A DNA stretch of 64,000 bases from Acidobacteriota bacterium (GTDB lineage Bacteria; Acidobacteriota; Blastocatellia; RBC074), in assembly GCA_016196035.1 (NCBI GenBank), contig JACPYM010000022.1:124001-188000 (forward strand). The letters run 5' to 3'. The translations under genes and the position numbers were made by a program. Shown one piece after another: positions 37,397-43,787 of the stretch. Numbering within the stretch: the stretch's first letter is position 1; each line of letters begins with the position of its first letter. The notes below the pieces were generated by a model, which did no database searches, was not told where the DNA came from, and worked only from the letters and a program-made list of their open reading frames with translations.

Positions 37397-37483
37397 GCCA
37401 CCTGGGAACGCACGCGCCCCCCGTGCCTAGTCGCGTGAGATGGATTTGGCCTGCGCGTAAAGCCTCTGGTTCGAGTTCGTCTG

Positions 37484-37521
37484 GCGCCACTCAGCACGCG
37501 AGGGCGCGTGCTGAGTGGCGC
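37484..37521. repeat. Perfect 17-bp hairpin after the glyS gene
   Basis: GCGCCACTCAGCACGCG (37484-37500), loop AGGG, and exact complement (37505-37521). A T-run follows after some bases (ACTTTTTTG), so a role as terminator is possible but not typical. Confidence 0.65.
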
Positions 37522-37599
37522 TGTCATGCTCACTTTTTTGACTGTCACTGCACATTTCCATTCGACCAACCCAGTATCCCCAATTGACGGAGAATCTGT

Positions 37600-38226
37600 A
37601 TGCGAATCAAGTTGTACGTTTGTTTGTTTTGCTTGTCATTACTTGCCTTGCCCGCGCTGGCGCAACGACCAGAATTAAAAAACCAGCCGGCTACCGGCAA
37701 GTCCGCAATACCTGGTTTTGAGTTCCGCGTATTGGCGACGAACAAAACTTCCACGATGGAAAAAGAGATGAACGAAACTGCCGCCGCAGGCTTTCGCTTT
37801 GCCAGTGTGATGGGCGGCGAGACCAGTTTCGGCGGCAACGAGGCCGTCGTCGTGATGTCGAAAAAGCTGGAAGACGCACCCGCCAATGGCCGTTACCAAT
37901 ACAAGTTACTGGCGACAAACAAGACTTCGACGATGCAAAAAGAGATGGGCGAAGCGGGCAACGGCGGTTTCACCTATGTCGGCCAAACCGTTTTTAACAG
38001 CACTTTCGGTGGGCAGGAAGTCGTCGTCATCATGGAACGCGACAAAGAGGCGGGCGGCATCACCTATGATTTCCTGTTGCTCGCGACCAAACGCACCGGC
38101 ACGATGCAAAAAGAGATGGTCGAGTCCGGCAAGGAAGGCTACGAAGTTGTCGGTATGACCGTCGCCAAAACCGCCTTTGCCGGGGCCGAACTCGTCGTGA
38201 TTCTGCGCCGTCCGAAAACCCGTTAA
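37600..38226 (+). CDS. Secreted protein built from three about 55-residue repeats
   Basis: 208 residues. MRIKLYVCLFCLSLLALPALAQ is a signal peptide. Three units follow, each reading F/Y-x-(Y/F)-(R/K)-(V/L)-L-A-T-N/K-K/R-T-(S/G)-T-M-(E/Q)-K-E-M and ending about 25 residues later in a G-G/A-x-E-(A/V/L)-V-V-(V/I)-x-(M/L): residues about 42-90, 97-145 and 153-205. No Cys. GGAG precedes the ATG. I cannot assign a known family. The three-fold repeat suggests a barrel or a triple-lobed binding protein. Confidence 0.8.
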   Translation: MRIKLYVCLFCLSLLALPALAQRPELKNQPATGKSAIPGFEFRVLATNKTSTMEKEMNETAAAGFRFASVMGGETSFGGNEAVVVMSKKLEDAPANGRYQYKLLATNKTSTMQKEMGEAGNGGFTYVGQTVFNSTFGGQEVVVIMERDKEAGGITYDFLLLATKRTGTMQKEMVESGKEGYEVVGMTVAKTAFAGAELVVILRRPKTR

Positions 38227-38240
38227 AACTTCGCGAAAAA

Positions 38241-38327
38241 TTGCCACAGAGACACGGAGTCACAGAGCTTTTTTGTCGATTGGAGATGTTCTTTGTCTTC
38301 CTCTGTGTCTCGGTGACTCTGTGGCAA
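38241..38327. repeat. CACAGAG-type hairpin repeat (copy 2)
   Basis: Arms 38241-38267 (TTGCCACAGAGACACGGAG) and 38301-38327 (CTCTGTGTCTCGGTGACTC) pair with few mismatches. Same family as 27511 and 39233. Confidence 0.8.
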
Positions 38328-38371
38328 GTTCCTTCTTACAGACTGCCCGTTGACGCTCCCATATAACCAAC

Positions 38372-39226
38372 ATGAATCTTATCCAAGCCCTCATTATCGG
38401 TATCGTCCAGGGATTGACCGAATTCATTCCCGTCAGCAGCAGCGCCCACATGATCCTCGCCGAACGCGCGATGAAGCTGGATCAGACGCTGACACCACAG
38501 GCGATCACCGCCTTCAACGCCGTGCTGCAACTCGGCACGCTGCTGGCCGTCGTGCTGTATTTTCTGCCCGACATCTTCAACATCACGCGCGATTTCGTAG
38601 CGGGCAATTTGGCGTGGCTGAGCGGCAAGCGCAACCAACCGGCGGGCGAGGGCTTCCGGCTGGGCTGGCTGATCATCCTGGGATCGCTGCCGATTGGCAC
38701 CATCGGCTTGTTGGCGAAAAAGATTGTCGAAGGCAGCCTGACCAAAAACTTATTCGTCATCAGCATCAGCATGATCGTCTGGGCTGTGCTGTTGGGATTG
38801 GCCGAACGCCTGGGCAGCGGGCGCAAAGCCATGACCGATCTGGGCGTGAAAGAAGCCTTGATCGTCGGCTTCGGACAAATCTTTGCGCTCATCCCTGGCT
38901 CTTCGCGTTCGGGCACGACCATCGCCAGTGCGCTGTTCGCTGGAATCAAACGCGACACGGCGGCGCGTTTCTCGTTCCTGCTTTCAATCCCGGCGATTGC
39001 GGCGAGCGGCTTGTTGGAATTGAAGGAAGCGGTGCATTACCTGGGCGACATCGGCATGCTGAACTTGATCAACGGCACCATCGCCGCCGCCATCGTGGGT
39101 TATCTGAGCATCGCGTTTTTTCTGAGCTATTTGCGGCAACGCACGATGGGCATTTTCATCGGCTATCGGCTGATCGTGGGGATTGCCATTCTCGTGATGG
39201 TTTATCAAGGCGTCATTCGTCCCTAA
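38372..39226 (+). CDS. uppP: Undecaprenyl-diphosphatase UppP (BacA)
   Basis: 284 residues with about 8 membrane segments. GIVQGLTEFIPVSSSAHMILAE holds the first conserved Glu/Ser motif (E-F-I-P-V-S-S-S-A-H) and GFGQIFALIPGSSRSGTTIASAL holds the second (P-G-x-S-R-S-G-x-T), both needed for catalysis. It removes a phosphate from undecaprenyl diphosphate at the inner membrane and so recycles the carrier used for peptidoglycan and for the polysaccharide made by the first cluster. Enclosed by two CACAGAG-type hairpins. Confidence 0.96.
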   Translation: MNLIQALIIGIVQGLTEFIPVSSSAHMILAERAMKLDQTLTPQAITAFNAVLQLGTLLAVVLYFLPDIFNITRDFVAGNLAWLSGKRNQPAGEGFRLGWLIILGSLPIGTIGLLAKKIVEGSLTKNLFVISISMIVWAVLLGLAERLGSGRKAMTDLGVKEALIVGFGQIFALIPGSSRSGTTIASALFAGIKRDTAARFSFLLSIPAIAASGLLELKEAVHYLGDIGMLNLINGTIAAAIVGYLSIAFFLSYLRQRTMGIFIGYRLIVGIAILVMVYQGVIRP

Positions 39227-39232
39227 GCTGTT

Positions 39233-39333
39233 TTGCCGCAGCGGCACGGAGACACAGAGCAAGAGCCGCAGCGAGAGATTTTCAAAGAGGCGTTTCGCGC
39301 AAATTCTCCGTGCCTCTGTGCCGCTGTGGCCAA
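39233..39333. repeat. CACAGAG-type hairpin repeat (copy 3)
   Basis: Arms 39233-39259 (TTGCCGCAGCGGCACGGAG) and 39306-39333 (CTCCGTGCCTCTGTGCCGC) pair imperfectly. Flanks uppP on the right as copy 2 does on the left. Confidence 0.75.
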
Positions 39334-39349
39334 TCTTCTTATAGCTCAA

Positions 39350-40000
39350 TTAGGACTTGGCTTTGAATGAATACAACCGCGCTGGCCGATGCGCGCCGTC
39401 GTTGCGAGTTTCGTTCAGTTCCCGAATTTGGCCTTGGGCGAGGATGCGTTTGCGGAAATTGCGCTTGTCCACGGGCTTTTGCAGGATGATTTCGTAAACG
39501 CGCTGTAACTCAGACAGCGTAAATTTCTTGGGCAACAGTTCATAGCCCACCGTCGTCCATTCGATTTTGTTGCGCAAGCGCCAGACGGCATAAGCCAAAA
39601 TCTGGCGATGATCGAAGGCCAAACGCGGCGGTTTGAAAACCGATTGCCAGCGTGCCTCGGCGGCATCATCGGCGGCGCGAATCGTCTGCCGCGTAGCGTC
39701 CACCAACGCAAAATATGCCACGCTGATCGTGCGTCCGCGCGGGTCGCGTTGAGGCTCGCCAAAGGTGTAAAGCTGTTCCAGATACACATCACTGACGCCG
39801 ACTTCTTCTTCCAACTCGCGCGCGGCAGCCTTTTCGAGCGCCTCATTCATCTCGACAAAACCACCCGGCAGCGCCCATTTGCCTTTGAAAGGGTCTTGCG
39901 CGCGGCGAATCAACAGCACCTTCAGATCGTTGTCAGCGATTGTGAAAATCACCAGATCAACCGTAACCGCTGGACGCGGATATTCATAGGTATAAGCCAT
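39350..40000 (-). CDS. NrtR-like regulator: Nudix domain with winged-helix C-terminus
   Basis: 216 residues. The Nudix half has KWALPGGFVEMNEALEKAAARELEEEVG near residues 45-72, a near-complete Nudix box (GGFVE..E....A..REL.EE.G), and the C-terminal 90 residues (KFTLSELQRVYEIILQKPVDKRNFRKRIL) are the winged-helix DNA-binding part found in NrtR and related regulators. NrtR proteins bind ADP-ribose and repress NAD genes. Here three NAD-related genes lie directly upstream on the same strand, which supports that role. Start ATG 40000; the 25-residue upstream extension is not conserved. Enzymatic activity as ADP-ribose hydrolase is also possible. Confidence 0.88.
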   Translation of the reverse strand: MAYTYEYPRPAVTVDLVIFTIADNDLKVLLIRRAQDPFKGKWALPGGFVEMNEALEKAAARELEEEVGVSDVYLEQLYTFGEPQRDPRGRTISVAYFALVDATRQTIRAADDAAEARWQSVFKPPRLAFDHRQILAYAVWRLRNKIEWTTVGYELLPKKFTLSELQRVYEIILQKPVDKRNFRKRILAQGQIRELNETRNDGAHRPARLYSFKAKS

Positions 40001-40040
40001 GCTGTCTGTGTTGCTCCTCGCTTTGAATCCTGCTGAGACT

Positions 40041-40652
40041 TCAAATTGCAGCAGCGAGCCGTTGCAAGACTTCATCTGTAGTCGTCATGCCAACCCCGGC
40101 GGCGCGCATTTCAGCCATCGTCTGCGCTGTCGTCTCGGACGCCACGCCGCGCACTGCGTCCTCAACCAGCCAAACGCGCGCGCCCGCTTGCGCCAGCCCC
40201 AAGGCCGCCGCCCGCACGCAATAATCGGTCGCCACGCCGAACACCACGCAATCCTGCTTGGCAAAGACGCCCCGCGCGCGCAATGCGTTGAGCCAGGCAT
40301 TCGCAAAAAGGTCAAAGACGTTTTTCTTCACTACGTAATGGCGACTCGCGGCGAGCGCGGCTGAACTGTCGGGCCAGGCGTCAACCGCAATCTCAGTACG
40401 CGGCAGTTGCGGCAGGGCGGCATAAACGCGTTCGGCACCTGGCGTCCCTTCCAAACAGTGCGGCGGAAAAATCGCAAACTCTGCATCGCCCGGCGCGTGG
40501 GCGCAACGCGAAGAGATCGTCGTGAGATGGTGTGCACCCGCCGCGCGCAATAACCGTTCGAGTTGCGGTTTGATGACCTCGGCATCCGGCACGGCCAGCG
40601 CGCCAGCGGCGTCAATAAAATCGTGCTGCGTGTCTATGTCAAAAAAGATCAT
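40041..40652 (-). CDS. pncA: Nicotinamidase (isochorismatase fold)
   Basis: 203 residues. IDTQHDFID supplies catalytic Asp7 and VVKKNVFDLFAN the active-site Lys, and FGVATDYCVRAAALGL (near residue 140) is the nucleophilic Cys loop of nicotinamidases (V-x-T-D-Y-C-V). HCLEGTPGAE is the conserved His segment. It turns nicotinamide into nicotinic acid, the step before pncB in the same operon. It overlaps the macro-domain gene by 4 bases. Confidence 0.92.
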   Translation of the reverse strand: MIFFDIDTQHDFIDAAGALAVPDAEVIKPQLERLLRAAGAHHLTTISSRCAHAPGDAEFAIFPPHCLEGTPGAERVYAALPQLPRTEIAVDAWPDSSAALAASRHYVVKKNVFDLFANAWLNALRARGVFAKQDCVVFGVATDYCVRAAALGLAQAGARVWLVEDAVRGVASETTAQTMAEMRAAGVGMTTTDEVLQRLAAAI

Positions 40653-41203
40653 GGCCGTTCATTGACCCGGCTAAAGGTGTCAAAATCGTCTTCGGTGAAT
40701 AACACGAAGACGACCAATTCAACTGAACTGTTCGCGTGGGCGGCCACGTATTCGCGCACGGCGCCGAGCATGACCTCCGCGCATTCGTCCATCGGGAAAC
40801 CCGCCACGCCGGTGCCCAAGGCCGGAAAGGCGAGCGATTTCAGCTTGCGCTCTTCGGCGCGGCGCAAACTATTCAGCGTCGCGTCGCGGATGATGGCGGC
40901 GCTCGTGCCCGTGCCGGGTTTCTTGGGCACCTTGGCGTCTTCTTTGGTATAGCCCATCGCCGCCGCGTGAATCACGCATTTGTAGGGCATGGCGCCCGCC
41001 GTCGTCACCGCCGCTTCACCAAGCTTGATAGGCGCTTGCGACTTTCCTTCGCGGTCAATGATGTGACCGCCTTTGCGCCGAATCTCGCCTGCCACGCCGG
41101 AACCGAGCGAGAGCCAGGTATTCGCCGCGTTGACGATGGCCTCCACATCCGGTTGTTCAGTAATGTCGCCCTGTCGTATTTCAATTTGCATAAGTGTCTT
41201 CAT
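40649..41203 (-). CDS. Macro-domain protein (ADP-ribose binding, probable deacylase/hydrolase)
   Basis: 184 residues. QGDITEQPDVEAIVNAANTWLSLGSGVAGEIRRKGG is the macro-domain signature (GDIT....DAIVNAAN..L..G.GVA.AI...G), and AFPALGTGVAGFPMDECA is the phosphate loop (PALGTGv.GfP...ca). Members bind ADP-ribose and often remove O-acetyl or other esters from it. It lies between pncB and pncA with 4-base overlaps on each side, so it is co-translated with NAD salvage enzymes. It may clear ADP-ribose esters formed from NAD use (for example by sirtuins). Confidence 0.92.
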   Translation of the reverse strand: MKTLMQIEIRQGDITEQPDVEAIVNAANTWLSLGSGVAGEIRRKGGHIIDREGKSQAPIKLGEAAVTTAGAMPYKCVIHAAAMGYTKEDAKVPKKPGTGTSAAIIRDATLNSLRRAEERKLKSLAFPALGTGVAGFPMDECAEVMLGAVREYVAAHANSSVELVVFVLFTEDDFDTFSRVNERP

Positions 41204-42573
41204 TTCCGCTCAAGTGTTTTGAGCAAGTTTAGCCGTCGCTGTTCGAGTGCTGGGCTATATCGTACCTGATATTGCGCCGGTTCGCTCAATACTTTGAACC
41301 GTGCGGGCAAGGCGGCGAGTTGTTGTTGAGCATACCGCTGTGTTTCAGCCAGTTCCGGCAGCGGTACGAGCAACTGGCCAGCACGCATGACCGGCTTTAA
41401 CAACGGCCAATCTGAAACCGGCGCTTCGTCATTAGCCGCAATCACATCGCCCAGGAAACTGCCGTCACGCGCCAGTGTGCGCCAGACCTGTTTGCAATAG
41501 GGATAGGTCGCCTTCTCCTGGCTGAGTTTCATTTTGGGTTCGTGCCGGCCGTTCTTTTCGAGTTCGACCAGTTTATAAACCCCGCCCAGCGCGGGCGCAT
41601 CGCGCGAAGTCGAAAGCTCAGTGCCGACGCCGAATGAATCGAACGGCGCGCCCGCCGCCAGCAAGGCCACAATCTTGAACTCATCCAAATCGCCGCTCGC
41701 CATAATCTTTGTTTGTTGCATCCCGGCGGCATCTAAAATTGCGCGCACCTGTTTGCACTGCGCCGCCAAATCGCCGCTATCCAACCGCACGCCGCGCAAC
41801 CGTGTGCCAAATTCAGTCGCCAAGCGCGCCGCGTGCACGGTGTCGTAAGTATCAAGCAATAACGTCGTGCTGTCAGGAAAAACTTCGTGATAGGCGCGGA
41901 AGGCGTCCGACTCGCGCTCGAACGACATCACGAACGAATGCGCCGAGGTGCCATAGACCGGCAAGTCGAACAGCTGCCCGGCTTCGACATTCGACGTGCC
42001 GACGCAACCGCCGATAAAAGCCGCGCGTGCCGCATAAATCGCCGCGCCAAAACTGTGACAACGCCGCGCGCCAAATTCGATGATGCCGCGCCCCTGTGCC
42101 GCTTCGACCATACGCGCGGCCTTGGTCGCAATCAGCGTTTGAAAATTGAGCGTCGCCAGCAGGAAGGTTTCGGCCAACTGCGCTTCGATCAAGGGCGCGG
42201 TCACGCGCAAGAGCGGCTCGTTGGCAAAGGCCACCGTGCCCTCTGGCATCGCCCAAACGTCGCCGCTGAAACGAAAGCCGCGCAGGTAAGCCCAAAAGCT
42301 CGGCGCGACGTGCGCAAAGACGGGCAGGCTTTGCAAATACGCAATCTCTTCCGCCGAAAAACTCAAAGCGCGCAAGTATTCCAACGCCTGCGCCAACCCC
42401 GCCACGACCAGATAAGAACGCTCCGGCGGCAAACGGCGCGCGAAAAGCTCAAAGCTCGCCCGTTCGCTGCGCCCGTGCGCGTGATAGGCCGCCGCCATCG
42501 TCAATTGATAGAGATCGGTCGCCAGCCCTGAGTAGCGCGGTTCTTTTGGTTGGATTGCTGAATCAATGTGCAT
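41200..42573 (-). CDS. pncB: Nicotinate phosphoribosyltransferase
   Basis: 457 residues, normal length. TDLYQLTMAAAYH at the start, ERSYLVVAGLAQALEYL, FELFARRLP, EFGARRCHSFGAAIYAARAAFIGGCVGTSNVEAG (ligand site), TTLLLDTYDTVHAA, GVRLDSGDLAAQ, IMASGDLDEF and SFGVGTELSTSRDAPALGGVYKL (PRPP site) are present. It makes NaMN from nicotinic acid, PRPP and ATP. It is the first gene of the NAD operon and directly follows a palindrome that probably controls it. Confidence 0.95.
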   Translation of the reverse strand: MHIDSAIQPKEPRYSGLATDLYQLTMAAAYHAHGRSERASFELFARRLPPERSYLVVAGLAQALEYLRALSFSAEEIAYLQSLPVFAHVAPSFWAYLRGFRFSGDVWAMPEGTVAFANEPLLRVTAPLIEAQLAETFLLATLNFQTLIATKAARMVEAAQGRGIIEFGARRCHSFGAAIYAARAAFIGGCVGTSNVEAGQLFDLPVYGTSAHSFVMSFERESDAFRAYHEVFPDSTTLLLDTYDTVHAARLATEFGTRLRGVRLDSGDLAAQCKQVRAILDAAGMQQTKIMASGDLDEFKIVALLAAGAPFDSFGVGTELSTSRDAPALGGVYKLVELEKNGRHEPKMKLSQEKATYPYCKQVWRTLARDGSFLGDVIAANDEAPVSDWPLLKPVMRAGQLLVPLPELAETQRYAQQQLAALPARFKVLSEPAQYQVRYSPALEQRRLNLLKTLERK

Positions 42574-42582
42574 ACTGCTTGT

Positions 42583-42605
42583 CTTAGTGTAGGAAGCACA
42601 CTAAG
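42583..42605. promoter_or_regulatory. Palindrome CTTAGTGT-N7-ACACTAAG, candidate NrtR operator
   Basis: Perfect 8-bp arms with a 7-base spacer, ten bases upstream of the pncB start. The operon behind it encodes an NrtR-like repressor and NAD salvage enzymes, which suggests that this is its operator. The binding is inferred; no operator comparison was done. Confidence 0.5.
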
Positions 42606-42694
42606 CCTAGCTGGCAAAGGTAACGGCTGTCAAATACAAATTTCAGCCGCCAATACGTGTGCACTAGGGAAACTTTGCTGTCACGATCCTCCGT

Positions 42695-43081
42695 TTAGGT
42701 GGGCAATCCCCATGCGGTTCGCACCGCCCGCCGTAATTTGCGGCAATCTCTGAGGGCGTCTTTGGCTTTGGCTTTTGTGGCGGAGACGCCGGGGTAACGG
42801 TAGCGCACGGCGAAATCGGCGAGATAGAGCACCTGTGGTTGCAAGGCCGCCCAGGCTGGTTCAACCGGCAGAATCAGACCCAACAGTTTGACCAGATCGT
42901 GCGTCTTGCTGAAGCTGATGCTGTCTTCATTCAACCGCGCCTTCAAATACTTTTCCACGCACTGCTGGCAATGAAAACAGGCCACGTCGTAGAGCGGCCG
43001 CGTGCGCGCGCGGTAAACCCGCCGCGCGGCCTCCCAATCGTCTTCAGCCTTTTCAATCCATTCAAGCGTGCTGGGTTTCAT
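42695..43081 (-). CDS. HEPN-domain protein, toxin half of an MNT-HEPN pair
   Basis: 128 residues. STLEWIEKAEDDWEAARRVYRARTRPLYDVACFHCQQCVEKYLKARL is the HEPN domain (PF05168 type) with the C-x-x-C-x-E-K-Y-L-K-A helix. KTHDLVKLLGLI is the second conserved helix. HEPN proteins often act as RNA-cleaving toxins, though the PF05168 branch can be inactive. It overlaps the upstream nucleotidyltransferase by 20 bases. Start MKPS at 43081. Confidence 0.85.
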   Translation of the reverse strand: MKPSTLEWIEKAEDDWEAARRVYRARTRPLYDVACFHCQQCVEKYLKARLNEDSISFSKTHDLVKLLGLILPVEPAWAALQPQVLYLADFAVRYRYPGVSATKAKAKDALRDCRKLRRAVRTAWGLPT

Positions 43082-43520
43082 AGAAAACTTTGCCGCGTTC
43101 GACGACCTCGCGGATGAACATATCCCCTTCGCGCACGCGTTGCTCGACCTCTCCCGCCGTGCGGATGTGCAAATCCACCGGGGCATAAAGTTTCAGTGTT
43201 TGGCGTATCTGGTACGGCGACGGCAACGGCAACGGCCCGTCTTTTAGCACAATCAGCAAATCCACATCCGAGTCCGGCGTGGGCTGGCCGTAAGCGTGCG
43301 AGCCGAACAAGATGATTCGCGCCGGTTGATAGGCTGCGGCAATCTGTTGGCAGATGCGGCGGATGTAGGCGTTGCGCCGCGCGCGCGTCTGGAAGCTGGC
43401 TTCCCATTCGCGCAATTGCCGCCGCAATTCCCGGGCGGCAGGCGGCAATTCCGCTTCGGTGAAAGGCTGGCGCGGTTTGACTGGTAAGCGTGGTAACGTT
43501 GTTTGAACTGTTGGTTTCAT
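43062..43520 (-). CDS. MNT-type minimal nucleotidyltransferase
   Basis: 152 residues. RIILFGSHAYGQPTPDSDVDLLIVL has the complete nucleotidyltransferase motif G-S-x10-D-x-D. The 55-residue N-terminus is Pro/Arg-rich; the later part, KLYAPVDLHIRTAGEVEQR, carries the third Asp. In MntA/HepT pairs the nucleotidyltransferase AMPylates and neutralises the HEPN toxin. AGAGGTAGCA precedes the ATG. The order antitoxin-toxin and the overlap fit that system. Confidence 0.88.
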   Translation of the reverse strand: MKPTVQTTLPRLPVKPRQPFTEAELPPAARELRRQLREWEASFQTRARRNAYIRRICQQIAAAYQPARIILFGSHAYGQPTPDSDVDLLIVLKDGPLPLPSPYQIRQTLKLYAPVDLHIRTAGEVEQRVREGDMFIREVVERGKVFYETQHA

Positions 43521-43787
43521 TGCTACCTCTGTTAGCAACCAAAAAATCCAGGCGGTTGAATGCACCGTAGTCTAAGCCATCGTCTTTGCAAAACAAATCC
43601 CGGCCTGCTGCCACCATGAGCCTGTCAGCCCTCATCCCATTCACGTCAGCGTGGACAAAACCGACGGCCACGTGTGGAGCGTAGCCGAGTTGGAACACTA
43701 TGCCCAACCCCGCGCGGGCCAGCGGGATGCGGCGCGGCGAGTGGCTTGAGCGGTTGCCCGCAGTCACGCCAGCGTGTTTGCATCGCC
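43521..43787. other. Intergenic region without supported gene
   Basis: 267 bases between the nucleotidyltransferase start and the beta-propeller protein stop. No good ribosome site or conserved frame was seen. A plus-strand frame near 43651-43749 reads short peptide words but has no family match. Confidence 0.5.

Noticed and set aside
43651-43749. Short plus-strand frame near the nucleotidyltransferase (VDKTDGHVWSVAELEHY)
   Set aside because: Too short, without ribosome site or family match; could be a gene remnant but cannot be supported.
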